NCBI RefSeq assembly: GCF_040958695.1
Contig: NZ_CP162599.1
Coordinates: forward strand, 2,390,001-2,454,000
Length of the DNA stretch: 64,000 nucleotides
Source of the DNA: Ornithinibacillus sp. 4-3
GTDB taxonomy: Bacteria; Bacillota; Bacilli; Bacillales; Amphibacillaceae
Direction: 5' to 3'
Part shown: positions 39,285-49,639 of the stretch, one piece after another
Layout of the letters: each line of letters opens with the position of its first letter
How positions within the stretch are numbered: the stretch's first letter is position 1
Translations under genes and position numbers: made by a program
The notes under the pieces: generated by a model
What the model was told of the DNA's origin: nothing
Databases searched by the model: none
The model's input: only the letters and a program-made list of their open reading frames with translations

Positions 39285-39552
39285 CTACTTTCTCTCCTAA
39301 ATGTTCAAGTATTACTTTTTCAATACTATTAGATGCATTTTCTTCATCCGGACCATTAGCAATAATATTAATCTCTGCTCCTTTAGGTATTCCTAAAGAC
39401 ATAACTCCCATGATTGATTTTAAATTCACTTTAATTCCATTATATTGAATGTCAATATCAGAGTCGAATTGCCCAGCTTCGTTTACAAGTAACGTAGCTG
39501 GTCTTGCATGGACTCCAACATCAGCCGTAATTAAATATGTATGCGTTCTCAT
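39277..39552 (-). CDS. HPr-family phosphocarrier protein (orphan, no ptsI)
   Basis: 91 residues. His15 in GVHARPAT (phosphorylated by enzyme I) and Ser46 in [13 protein letters not shown] (phosphorylated by HPr kinase) are both present, so it can in principle serve the PTS and CcpA signalling. Crh has Gln in place of His15, which argues against Crh. ptsI, which usually follows ptsH, is absent. Start: ATG at 39552, 7 bases after AGGAGG; an earlier open start lacks an RBS. Confidence 0.9.
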   Translation of the reverse strand: MRTHTYLITADVGVHARPATLLVNEAGQFDSDIDIQYNGIKVNLKSIMGVMSLGIPKGAEINIIANGPDEENASNSIEKVILEHLGEKVES

Positions 39553-39830
39553 CTTAGAACCTCCTGAATAAACTGTAATCAATTTCAGCTATAATTAAAT
39601 TATAAAAGCTCCCTTATATTATATACAAACTTTCAAAAGGAAACCACTAAAAGAAAAAGATTTCCCCTAAGATATTCTTAATCTTATTTTTGGAAGACAC
39701 CATTCTGAGATATTTTTAAATAGATTAGCGCTTTAAAAATAATGTATGCTTTCTATTTGCTAAACACAAAATATAGATATACTTTATGTTTATTATTTTA
39801 CATGATGGGAAAATATTATAAAACTATAGA

Positions 39831-40097
39831 ATGGATGGGATATGCTTGAGTATACTATGGACATTAATTGTTGGTGGTATTATCGGTTGGCTGGCAGGAT
39901 TAATTACAGGAAAAGATATACCTGGAGGAATTATTGGTAATATCTTAGCCGGGATAATTGGAGGTTATTTAGGATCCCGCCTATTAGGTTCTTGGGGTCC
40001 TGAAATTGGTGACTTTTACATTTTCCCTGCATTGATAGGTTCAATTATTCTTATTATATTAGTAAGTATCCTGCTAAATATATTTAAAAGAAACTAA
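39831..40097 (+). CDS. GlsB/YeaQ/YmgE-family small membrane protein
   Basis: Up to 88 residues with three hydrophobic segments and Gly-rich packing motifs (GWLAGLITGKDIPGGIIGNI, AGIIGGYLGSRLLG), the transglycosylase-associated family linked to stress responses. Start uncertain: ATG at 39831 has no clear RBS, and TTG at 39846 would give a more typical N-terminus. Monocistronic. The gap before it, 39553-39830, shows nothing I can assign. Confidence 0.8.
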   Translation: MDGICLSILWTLIVGGIIGWLAGLITGKDIPGGIIGNILAGIIGGYLGSRLLGSWGPEIGDFYIFPALIGSIILIILVSILLNIFKRN

Positions 40098-40334
40098 TTA
40101 ATTTAATAAGCTATTTACACAAAGAGAACATTTATCACAGATCCCTGTAATACTATACGGAAGAATTACAAGAAGAATGACGGTACTTATTTTCGAAATT
40201 GGAATAAGCATCGTCATTTACTATCTCCATAATTTACAAATGATTATGTGATACTCTTGCATGTTTAATATGATGTTGTTAAGAAGGCTTTGTAACTGAC
40301 AAAAAACTTATAAATCTCAGATTAATAAATTCCA

Positions 40335-40748
40335 CTAATAATAGTACGGGTAATAATACGGGAAAAATAAACGATGAAGCTGGAAAAACGGGAATCGAAC
40401 GCGTCTAAAACGCCGAAATCTTCTAGGAAAACCGTACCCACCGTAGCCATAGCCAAATTGTCGTTCCATTCCTTCTCCGTGTTCCATATCACCAGACGGC
40501 ACGAGCATTGTCACACCTTCATTATCAACATCTTCAATAATTCCATCATGTAATTGTCCCTCTGTTGTTTGAATTTGCACAAAATATAAATGAAATTTTT
40601 TACATGTCTCGTACATTTGTTTTGAGTGAGAGGTATGTTCCCTAGATTGCATATTCATTTCCTTATTATTAGACTTCTCATGATGCGGGTTCATTCTCTG
40701 ATCATAAGGATTTTCGTGGTGTGAGCCTATTTCAGGTTGATGATTCAT
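40335..40748 (-). CDS. uncharacterised His/Tyr-rich protein, possibly spore-associated
   Basis: 137 residues in three parts: a His/Asn/Met-rich N-terminus, a central HDGIIEDVDNEGVTMLVPSGD segment that looks like a small beta-barrel (Sm-like) core, and a C-terminus of RRFRRFRRVRFPFFQ and FFPYYYPYYY. Tyr- and Arg-rich ends of this kind are seen in Bacillus coat-associated proteins, so a spore link is a guess. RBS AAAGGAATG. Confidence 0.7.
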   Translation of the reverse strand: MNHQPEIGSHHENPYDQRMNPHHEKSNNKEMNMQSREHTSHSKQMYETCKKFHLYFVQIQTTEGQLHDGIIEDVDNEGVTMLVPSGDMEHGEGMERQFGYGYGGYGFPRRFRRFRRVRFPFFQLHRLFFPYYYPYYY

Positions 40749-41288
40749 TGTACCATTCCTTTCTATAACTACTCCTTTCCAAACTATTCAGCATCTAGAC
40801 AAATGTTACAAATAATTTTTAGACTAGATTGTTTATTACGCTAATATTAAAATAAGCGCTTATTCATTTATAACTAAAGCGAACGATAAATGTAGGGGCA
40901 AATATGCTAAAAGTTAGAAATGCATGAACAAGAGAGATAACATACCTATTGAAAAGGCATTATTAAAAACTGAAATAATGAATCAAATCCATCTATTCAA
41001 ATAAAAAGAAAAGTTGTCATACAATAGCATCCTGTGAACACCTTTCCTGTATATGTTATTATACTATTTTTGAAACAAGCCAAGTGGATAGATACACACA
41101 ATAATAATTGTCAGCGAACAATCCTTATACCACGTTCTCCTTTACTGACTATCCACAAAAATTTCACATAAAATACCAAATGAGTTAATATTTTTGTTTA
41201 TTGCTTTTATTTTCCACATTTAATGTATTATATTCTTTATTCAATTGGACATAATATACCTACAATTCAATTGAAAAGGAATGATTGT

Positions 41289-41588
41289 ATGCATGTATTA
41301 CGTATAATTGTATTAACATTAATAATTATTGGTGCGCTTAACTGGGGATTAATTGGATTTTTTAATTATGATTTAGTTGCAGCCCTTTTCGGTGGTGACC
41401 AATCCGCAATTTCAAGAGTTATTTATTCACTAGTTGGATTAAGTGGATTATATGCATTATCTTTTTATTTTACAGATATTGACGATCGTCGCACAGAGAC
41501 AGATAATTTAAATTACCAAACAGAATCAAGTGAAGAATTTAATATCCGTAATGATCATCGTGACAGAGATCCTCAAGACCGCTATTAG
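41289..41588 (+). CDS. DUF378 family membrane protein (YuzA-like)
   Basis: 99 residues with two membrane helices carrying IIGALNWGLIGFF, the DUF378 signature, and a hydrophilic Asp/Arg-rich tail. Role unknown. The frame is open from 41223, but the ATG at 41289 follows AAAAGGAATG and starts the family-typical MHVLRI. The gap before it (40749-41288) is AT-rich with no gene I can support. Its end overlaps a terminator. Confidence 0.85.
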   Translation: MHVLRIIVLTLIIIGALNWGLIGFFNYDLVAALFGGDQSAISRVIYSLVGLSGLYALSFYFTDIDDRRTETDNLNYQTESSEEFNIRNDHRDRDPQDRY

Positions 41589-41605
41589 GCGGTCTTGTTT
41601 TTTTA
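41574..41605 (+). terminator. terminator overlapping the DUF378 gene end
   Basis: CAAGACCGC pairs with GCGGTCTTG across a loop containing the stop codon, followed by a long T-run. Confidence 0.88.
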
Positions 41606-41705
41606 TTCTTATTTAAAATGATACCTGCTAACCTAGAGAAATTTGTTTTAAGTTATACTTTTCGTTATGATAACGCTACAGAGTATATTTTGGGGAGGAA
41701 TAATG

Positions 41706-42416
41706 ATGAGTATACATATTGGAGCAAACAAAGGACAAATTGCAGAAACCATTTTACTTCCAGGCGATCCACTACGTGCCAAATATATTGCAGAAAATTT
41801 TTTAACTGATGTTATTCAATATAACCATGTACGTGGAATGAATGGATACACAGGCGTTTATAAAGGTGAAAAAATTTCCGTGCAAGGTACAGGCATGGGA
41901 GTCCCTTCCATCTCGATTTATGTGAATGAATTAATTCAAAGCTATGATGTTCAAAAGCTTATTCGAGTAGGTTCCTGTGGTGCAATTTCTGAGGATATTC
42001 ATGTAAGAGATATTATATTAGCTCAAGGTGCTACAACTGATTCGCAAATGAACCGCTTAGTATTTGGCCAAATCGATTATGCTCCTCTTGCCGATTTTGA
42101 TTTACTCCATAAAGCTTATCAAATTAGCTGCAAGAAACATATTACTCCATTTGTTGGAAATGTTTTTACTACGGATTTATTTTATAAGGATAATGCAAAG
42201 GAAATTCATACACTTTTAGCAAAATATAATGTACTAGCAATTGAAATGGAGTCCACTGCTTTGTATACATTAGCTGCTAAATTTAGACGTCAAGCATTAT
42301 CTATTCTTACCGTTTCTGACCATGTCATTACTGGTGAAGAAACAACCGCAAAAGAGCGTGAAACAACTTTTAAGGATATGATAGAAATCGCATTGGATAC
42401 AGCATTAGAAAATTAA
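41706..42416 (+). CDS. deoD: purine-nucleoside phosphorylase, DeoD type
   Basis: 236 residues of the hexameric PNP family: [16 protein letters not shown] near residue 19, [15 protein letters not shown] and SDHVITGEE near the end. Cleaves purine nucleosides with phosphate in salvage. Two adjacent ATGs (41703, 41706); the second is 7 bases from GGGGAGG and is chosen. Terminator at 42422-42449. Confidence 0.95.
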   Translation: MSIHIGANKGQIAETILLPGDPLRAKYIAENFLTDVIQYNHVRGMNGYTGVYKGEKISVQGTGMGVPSISIYVNELIQSYDVQKLIRVGSCGAISEDIHVRDIILAQGATTDSQMNRLVFGQIDYAPLADFDLLHKAYQISCKKHITPFVGNVFTTDLFYKDNAKEIHTLLAKYNVLAIEMESTALYTLAAKFRRQALSILTVSDHVITGEETTAKERETTFKDMIEIALDTALEN

Positions 42417-42421
42417 TTATC

Positions 42422-42449
42422 AACCTTCTACTAAAGAAGGTTCTTTTTT
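42422..42449 (+). terminator. deoD terminator
   Basis: Short stem AACCTTCT with AGAAGGTT followed by a run of T residues. Confidence 0.82.
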
Positions 42450-42456
42450 TCGCTAA

Positions 42457-42508
42457 ATGTTAACCGATTAAAATTATAGTTGACAATAAAAAGTTTATTA
42501 TTTATTAT
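42457..42508 (+). promoter_or_regulatory. bioY promoter with possible BirA operator
   Basis: Consensus promoter TTGACA (42480-42485), 17-base spacer, TATTAT (42503-42508). ATGTTAACC (42457-42465) and AGTTGACAA (42478-42486) resemble the two halves of the BirA operator (TTGTTAACC, GGTTAACAA), the second over the -35. The 12-base spacer between them is shorter than usual, so the operator call is tentative. Confidence 0.5.
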
Positions 42509-42533
42509 CATGTATATAAGGAGGTGAAATATT

Positions 42534-43130
42534 ATTAAATTACGTCCAATTGATTTAACATTTGGTGCATTATTTGTAGGATTAATGGCAATAGGAGCAA
42601 ATATTACAGTTTGGTTTCCATTCTTAGCAGTTCCAATTGGAAGTGCTACAGTGCCAGTTACTTTACAAACATTTTTCGCGATTTTAGCAGGTTTAATGCT
42701 AGGGAGAAAATTAGGAAGCCTTTCGATGATTACATATATTTTAGTAGGTGTTGCAGGAGTTCCTATCTTTGCAGGACTGAAATCCGGGCCAATGATTTTT
42801 TTCTCAGCCACTGGTGGATTTATTTTATCTTTTGTATTTATTGCATTTTTCGTCGGCTGGATTGCAGAAAAGAGTAAACATAAAAAATTACTTCCTTACT
42901 CTATTGCTGCAATTATTGGCTTAATACTAAATTATAGTATTGGCGTAACATACATGTTTGCTGCGATGAATTTCTGGCTAGAGATTCCTATCAGCTACTC
43001 TCAAGCGTGGATTGTAATGGTTCCTTTTATGATAAAAGATTTCCCACTTTCGCTGCTTGCGGCTCTATTCATGGTTAATCTAGCTCATCGACTTCCGAGG
43101 CGCTGGATAAACCGATATGCGACAACGTAA
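42534..43130 (+). CDS. bioY: biotin transporter BioY, with apparent ATT start codon
   Basis: 198 residues from the ATT at 42534. BioY is the membrane S component for biotin uptake; segments such as ANITVWFPFLAVPIGSATVPVT and LTLQTFFAILAGLMLG-like regions, and PMIFFSATGGFILSF, fit the family, with about six membrane helices. Between the in-frame stop TGA at 42525 and the ATG at 42585 there is no ATG, GTG or TTG. A perfect AAGGAGGTG (42518-42526) stands 7 bases before ATT, which would give the family-typical KLRPIDLTFGALF. The ATG at 42585 has a poor RBS and would cut the first helix. Confidence 0.85.
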   Translation: MKLRPIDLTFGALFVGLMAIGANITVWFPFLAVPIGSATVPVTLQTFFAILAGLMLGRKLGSLSMITYILVGVAGVPIFAGLKSGPMIFFSATGGFILSFVFIAFFVGWIAEKSKHKKLLPYSIAAIIGLILNYSIGVTYMFAAMNFWLEIPISYSQAWIVMVPFMIKDFPLSLLAALFMVNLAHRLPRRWINRYATT

Positions 43131-43151
43131 AGGAAAACTTAATCTAATATA

Positions 43152-43200
43152 AAAAGAAAGGATTTCCAGAAGTATAAATTGCTGAAAATCCTTTCTTTTA
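43152..43200. terminator. bioY terminator
   Basis: Stem AAAAGAAAGGATTT with AAATCCTTTCTTTT, extended by CAG/CTG after a mismatch, A- and T-rich ends. Confidence 0.82.
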
Positions 43201-43236
43201 TTTAAATGTCTACCTATAAAACTTAAAAAATACCTC

Positions 43237-43548
43237 TTAAAACATTTGATAACCGCTCTTACGCAGCATTCGAATCACAATTCCCGAAACAATTGTTCCC
43301 ACAAGACCTGACAAAAGTACCGTAATATCCACAACTGTTAAATTAATGATTTTATCATAAGCAGTAGAGAAAGATTCACTCGGTTTGAAAAGATAATCAA
43401 ATGTTGAAATTCCATCAATAATAATCACAACAATAATTGGATAAATAAATGACATTAACCAAGTTTTTCTTAAGAGCATATTTAAAATAAAGGAAAGTCC
43501 GAAAAAGATGACGAAATATAATACGATAGATACAACTAATTGAATCAA
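43237..43548 (-). CDS. YuiB-like membrane protein
   Basis: About 103 residues with three hydrophobic segments and the conserved GLSFILNMLLRKTW motif of the YuiB family, which lies near the NADH dehydrogenase genes in B. subtilis as here. Function unknown. Start: TTG at 43548 is 8 bases from AAGGAG; ATGs further upstream place the RBS inside the frame. Confidence 0.82.
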   Translation of the reverse strand: MIQLVVSIVLYFVIFFGLSFILNMLLRKTWLMSFIYPIIVVIIIDGISTFDYLFKPSESFSTAYDKIINLTVVDITVLLSGLVGTIVSGIVIRMLRKSGYQMF

Positions 43549-43640
43549 GTTTTTTTCTCCTTCCATTACCAATGTACAAAATCCATTTTATACGATAAAG
43601 AAAATAAAGCAAAGACAATAGTCTGCCTTTGCTTCATTTA

Positions 43641-44861
43641 TTATGCGAAAAAATTAAATTTGCCTTTTTTTAGTAACAATCCTAATCCACCGAGCTTTAA
43701 TAAATACCGATTATCAATCATTTTCTTCATTAGAATTGCCTTCCATCCGAAGATTTTCCGGTTATTAAAAATAACTCCTATTGCATCATTATTTCCAAGT
43801 GAAGCTACTGTTCCTAAGTTTTGTGGTACGAATAATGCAAGATGTTCATTCCCTTGCACTAAACGATTTACATTTGCTGCAACAGTTACCGCTTCTTGAA
43901 TTGCCATTTGCGCAGTAGGTGGAAACGGTCTACCAGTAGGTTCATCAATAATCAATGCACAATCACCAACAACAAATACATTATCATATTCAGGTGTGCG
44001 CATGTCTTTTCGAACTTCTACCTTCCCACGATTTGTTGTAAATCCAGATTTTTCTACTATGGTGTTTGCACGTACTCCTGCAGCCCAAACTTTAGTCATT
44101 GTAGGAATTTCATGTAGTTTCCCATCTTTTTCATAGACTACACTCTCAGTTTTACATTCTTTTAATAATGCATCTGTTATAAAATGCACACCTCTAGCTT
44201 CCAAGGAGTTCATCGCATATTCCACAAGCTCTGGGTCAAACCCAGGCATAATAGTTGATGCACCTTCTAACGCAACAATTTCTACTTGAGAACGATCAAT
44301 ATCATATTCTTGACAGAGTTCTGGTACACGGTTTGCTAATTCACCGACAAACTCAATCCCTGTAAATCCTGCTCCACCAACAACAATGGTTAAACGAGAT
44401 GGGTTTTTTTCTACTTCATTATGATACATTGCAAACTGGTATTCGATGTGATCTCGAATTAATCGTGAACTGTTTACATCACCAATGGCATATGCATTTT
44501 CTTCTAATCCCGGGATACCAAATGTTGCTTTTTCAAATCCTAGACCAATGACTAAGTAATCGTATTTCACTTCATCATTCATCAATTTTACATAATTGTC
44601 TTCCGGGTGTATCGAAACAACTGTATCTTGAATAAACTTTACTTTATGAGGGTTGATCACATCTTTAATCGGAATTCGTATTCGATCATGATGTAATGTA
44701 CCTGCTGCACTTTCATGTAACCAAGTTGATTGGTAATGATAGTCATTATTATTTATTAATGTAATTTTTGCTTGATTTCTTCCTAAGAGCTTCTGTAATT
44801 TCACAGTTGTCAATAATCCCCCATACCCAGCGCCTAAAACGACTATATTGGGTCTGTCCAC
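43641..44861 (-). CDS. type II NADH dehydrogenase (YumB-like)
   Basis: 406 residues. FAD-binding VLGAGYGGLLT at the N-terminus, NAD-binding IVVGGAGFTGIEFVGEL near residue 160, FVVGDCAL near residue 295 and an amphipathic C-terminal membrane-anchoring segment mark NDH-2. It oxidises NADH and reduces menaquinone without pumping protons, linking to the men genes. Near yuiB and fpr as in related bacilli. Confidence 0.92.
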   Translation of the reverse strand: MDRPNIVVLGAGYGGLLTTVKLQKLLGRNQAKITLINNNDYHYQSTWLHESAAGTLHHDRIRIPIKDVINPHKVKFIQDTVVSIHPEDNYVKLMNDEVKYDYLVIGLGFEKATFGIPGLEENAYAIGDVNSSRLIRDHIEYQFAMYHNEVEKNPSRLTIVVGGAGFTGIEFVGELANRVPELCQEYDIDRSQVEIVALEGASTIMPGFDPELVEYAMNSLEARGVHFITDALLKECKTESVVYEKDGKLHEIPTMTKVWAAGVRANTIVEKSGFTTNRGKVEVRKDMRTPEYDNVFVVGDCALIIDEPTGRPFPPTAQMAIQEAVTVAANVNRLVQGNEHLALFVPQNLGTVASLGNNDAIGVIFNNRKIFGWKAILMKKMIDNRYLLKLGGLGLLLKKGKFNFFA

Positions 44862-45110
44862 ACTAAATCACTTCTTTTCTCTTTTGTTTTACAATTATAT
44901 TTCAATTGCAAACGTAATCAATCTAATTCGTCATAAAAACGTAACACTTTTATAATATTATTCTCTTTGGGAATGATTTTCAATACGAAGTTAAAAATTT
45001 GTAAAATTCTAACAACTATCACATGCCAATCTAGCTATTATACAACTTCTCTCAAATTGTGTTAGAATAGGGAATGTTAATATCTTAAAGTGAGCACTGG
45101 AGGTATATCC

Positions 45111-46097
45111 ATGACAGATAATTTATATGACATTACGATCATAGGAGGTGGCCCTACTGGGTTATTTACTGCTTTCTATGGTGGAATGCGTTCAGCAAAA
45201 GTAAAACTAATTGAAAGTCTCCCACATCTAGGAGGGCAATTAACCGCCCTTTATCCGGAGAAATATATATATGATGTTGCTGGTTTTCCTAACATTCGTG
45301 CACAGGAATTAGTCGATAATTTAGAAAAACAATTAGAATTATTCGATCCAACTATCATTCTTGGGCAATCAATAGAAAAGGTAGAGCGCCTTGAAGATGG
45401 TACTTTTAAATTAACCTCAGCAGAAAATGAAGTTCATTATTCAAAAACAATCATTATTACTGCTGGGAATGGTGCTTTCCAACCACGTCGCCTGCTAATT
45501 GGTGATAGCGAATCCTTTGAAGATATTAATCTTCATTATTATGTGACAGATATGAATATTTATAAAGACCGGCATGTTCTACTACTAGGTGGTGGAGATT
45601 CCGCAGTTGACTGGGCATTAATGCTTGAACCAATTGCGAAAAAAGTTACACTTGTACACCGTCGCGATGATTTTAGAGCACATGAGCATAGCATAGACCA
45701 ATTGAAAAATTCTTCTGTAGAAATTTTAACACCATATGTTCCAATTAAAATTGAAGGAAAAGAAAAAATTGAAAAAGTTATCCTTCAAGAAAATCGTGGT
45801 ACAGATGAAATTTCTATTGATGTGGATTATGTTCTGTGTAACTATGGATTTATTTCAAATTTAGGGCCAATTAAAGATTGGGGCTTAGAAATTGAACGTA
45901 ATAGTATTATTGTAAATCAGAAGATGGAAACAAATATCCCAGGCATTTACGCTGCAGGTGATATTAATACCTATGATGGAAAAGTGAAATTAATTGCAAC
46001 TGGCTTTGGAGATGCACCAACAGCAGTGAATAATGCAATGCGATATATGGATCCAAAAGCGAGAGTACAACCAAAGCATTCAACGAGTATGTTTTAA
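45111..46097 (+). CDS. ferredoxin/flavodoxin-NADP reductase (YumC type)
   Basis: 328 residues of the thioredoxin-reductase-like FNR family: FAD site [23 protein letters not shown] site [14 protein letters not shown], and [27 protein letters not shown]. It lacks the CxxC of thioredoxin reductase, which separates it from TrxB. Start: ATG at 45111, 7 bases after GGAGG; the earlier open start lacks an RBS. Terminator follows. Confidence 0.94.
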   Translation: MTDNLYDITIIGGGPTGLFTAFYGGMRSAKVKLIESLPHLGGQLTALYPEKYIYDVAGFPNIRAQELVDNLEKQLELFDPTIILGQSIEKVERLEDGTFKLTSAENEVHYSKTIIITAGNGAFQPRRLLIGDSESFEDINLHYYVTDMNIYKDRHVLLLGGGDSAVDWALMLEPIAKKVTLVHRRDDFRAHEHSIDQLKNSSVEILTPYVPIKIEGKEKIEKVILQENRGTDEISIDVDYVLCNYGFISNLGPIKDWGLEIERNSIIVNQKMETNIPGIYAAGDINTYDGKVKLIATGFGDAPTAVNNAMRYMDPKARVQPKHSTSMF

Positions 46098-46106
46098 TAA
46101 CAGATT

Positions 46107-46143
46107 AAAAAATTAGAGGGCTGATATCAGTCCTCTAATTTTT
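46107..46143. terminator. bidirectional terminator
   Basis: Stem AAAATTAGAGGGCTG with CAGTCCTCTAATTTT and loop ATAT, between convergent ferredoxin reductase and VOC genes. Confidence 0.88.
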
Positions 46144-46558
46144 ATTTAAATCGTTCACCAAGCATTTCTGAAAATCGCAAAAGATAACCATTAGGATCCT
46201 GCACTAAAAATTGGCAAACTCCAATTTCTCCATTGCCTCTACGATACCATTTCTCCTCTGGCTCCATAAAAAGAGGCCAATTTCTTTCGTTTAAGCGAGC
46301 TACAATAGACTCAAAAGAATCAACTGTAATCTCCAGATTCATCCCTCTCCCATATGGAATCTTAAGCTCAGCTGTTATCCAATTTCTTATAATCCCTTTC
46401 TCCTCAAGCATGATATGGGCATTTCCTAATGTTAAATAAGCAAAGCCATCTTCCTTACGGTCATATAGTATGGAAAAGCCACATAAATCACACCAAAAAT
46501 CTAAACTAGCTTCTAAATTCTCAACAAGTAATTCTGGCACAAGTGAAGGTTCATTCAT
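46142..46558 (-). CDS. VOC-superfamily (glyoxalase/bleomycin-resistance fold) protein
   Basis: 138 residues with the paired beta-alpha-beta-beta-beta pattern of VOC proteins: LVPELLVENLEASLDFWCDLCGF at the start, YLTLGNAHIMLEE, and FLVQDPNGYLLRF at the end. Members include isomerases, dioxygenases and drug-binding proteins; the role cannot be set from sequence. RBS AAGGGGG. Confidence 0.85.
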   Translation of the reverse strand: MNEPSLVPELLVENLEASLDFWCDLCGFSILYDRKEDGFAYLTLGNAHIMLEEKGIIRNWITAELKIPYGRGMNLEITVDSFESIVARLNERNWPLFMEPEEKWYRRGNGEIGVCQFLVQDPNGYLLRFSEMLGERFK

Positions 46559-46593
46559 ATTTTCAAGTCCCCCTTTTAATTTTAATATACAAA

Positions 46594-46634
46594 AAAACTG
46601 TGTAAGGAACTCCGTTCATACAGGTTCCTCACAC
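46594..46634 (-). terminator. terminator of yutM
   Basis: Stem CTGTGTAAGGAAC with GTTCCTCACACAG (one mismatch) followed by a T-rich stretch on the minus strand. Confidence 0.75.
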
Positions 46635-46642
46635 AGCTCTTA

Positions 46643-46999
46643 TTAACAATCTCCTGGTACACCAACATTTTCTTTTGTACGGAAGGATGAACCACATCCG
46701 CATGAAAATACTGCGTTTGGATTATTTATAATGAAGCCTCCGCCCATCATATTTTGTTTATAATCAATTTCTGTATTTTCTATGATAGGAATATCTGGTT
46801 TAGCAATTACCACTGGAATTTCATTGATTTCTTCAACTAGATCTAGATCTTCATTAATCTGTTGTTCAAATCCGATGGAATAGGATAATCCACTACATCC
46901 TCCACCTTTTACCCCAAATCGTAATTTCGCACCTGCTGGCTCTTCTTCCATCATTTTCTTTATTTGTCTACTTGCATTGTCGGTAATCGTAATTGTCAT
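46643..46999 (-). CDS. A-type iron-sulfur cluster carrier (IscA/ErpA-like, YutM)
   Basis: 118 residues. Cysteines of the HesB/IscA family are in GGGCSGLSYSIGF (near residue 37) and SCGCGSSF (near residue 100), which hold a transferable cluster. The frame is open to 47032, but the ATG at 46999 follows AAGGAGG. It lies by a thioredoxin-like gene and, across a divergent gap, nfu, so this is an Fe-S assembly corner. Confidence 0.92.
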   Translation of the reverse strand: MTITITDNASRQIKKMMEEEPAGAKLRFGVKGGGCSGLSYSIGFEQQINEDLDLVEEINEIPVVIAKPDIPIIENTEIDYKQNMMGGGFIINNPNAVFSCGCGSSFRTKENVGVPGDC

Positions 47000-47038
47000 T
47001 TTACAAACCTCCTTATGGTAGATCAAAAGCAAACATAC

Positions 47039-47368
47039 TTACTCTTTAATCTGTACATCATATTTTTCTAGCTCTTCATAAATTGTTTTTAAGCGCGGGA
47101 TACCCTCAGCCACCAGCTCATCATTTACAAAAACAATTGGATAGAATAAATCCTCTTCAAAAATACGCTCCACAAAATCCTTATGCTTTTCCTCTTCTTG
47201 TGGTGTATCTATATCTATATATTCATATTGAATGTCATCGGCAATATATTTTCTTCCAACTGCTGCTTGTAGCCATTCATACGTGTCCTTAGATCCAGGT
47301 GCACCAACACAACTTGCACAAATTTGCTCCGCACCATATACTGTAATGGTAATATGTGTATTACTCAA
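47039..47368 (-). CDS. YuzD-like thioredoxin-fold protein (DUF1462)
   Basis: 109 residues starting from TTG at 47368, 8 bases after AGGAGG. AEQICASCVGAPGSKDTYEW carries a CxxC pair, and the remainder fits a thioredoxin-like fold; members are conserved in Bacillus next to nfu. Function not established. It may share a transcript with yutM (39 bases). Confidence 0.85.
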   Translation of the reverse strand: MSNTHITITVYGAEQICASCVGAPGSKDTYEWLQAAVGRKYIADDIQYEYIDIDTPQEEEKHKDFVERIFEEDLFYPIVFVNDELVAEGIPRLKTIYEELEKYDVQIKE

Positions 47369-47565
47369 TAGATTAACCTCCTTTTATGATTTTTCTATTT
47401 AAATCATGCTCAATTAATTGAAATAATTATTATGAGTTATTTACATTTTACAAAATCCTGAATTAAAGGTAAAATATAATGGATTATTGAGAATGATTCT
47501 TAACAAATAATTTACCTTTTCTATAATTATGTTATAATATAAATTGATTAAAGGAGAGATGCAAT

Positions 47566-49278
<1,713 letters not shown>

Positions 49279-49314
49279 TTTTTATCTGCTTTTTATTATT
49301 TTCATTTATAAACA

Positions 49315-49614
49315 TCAGAAAAGTGGTTCTTCTTCCTTCGATAGCTCTACAAAAAAAGGATAGATTCCTAAAAATAATGGGAGCAGACATAATAGAATAA
49401 AGAAAGCAATGTAAGAAGGACCAAAGACTAGATTACTAATCATGACTAAAGTAACCATTGAAAAAGGAATGAAGGTACTTTTTAATCTCGCCCGCTTTGT
49501 AAGATATTGTTTTTTCCCACAACAAGAGCAAGTCATACGGTTATCTAATCTAAAAGTTTGTTTAAATGTTTGTTTCCAGCTCCATTTTTGTCCACAATAC
49601 TGGCAGGTCGGCAT
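49315..49614 (-). CDS. CXXC-20-CXXC family membrane protein
   Basis: 99 residues. CQYCGQKW and CSCCGKKQ, separated by about 20 residues, form a likely zinc-binding pair, followed by two membrane helices. The pattern is the named Bacillus CXXC-20-CXXC family of unknown function. Start: ATG at 49614 after AGGAGAGG; the longer frame lacks an RBS. It lies inside the IS-bounded segment and converges on IS copy 1. Confidence 0.83.
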   Translation of the reverse strand: MPTCQYCGQKWSWKQTFKQTFRLDNRMTCSCCGKKQYLTKRARLKSTFIPFSMVTLVMISNLVFGPSYIAFFILLCLLPLFLGIYPFFVELSKEEEPLF

Positions 49615-49639
49615 CTTGATTCCTCTCCTATACGTTACA

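Noticed and set aside
41618..41809. 63-codon plus-strand frame overlapping deoD
   Set aside because: Out of frame with deoD, no RBS; deoD is clearly real.
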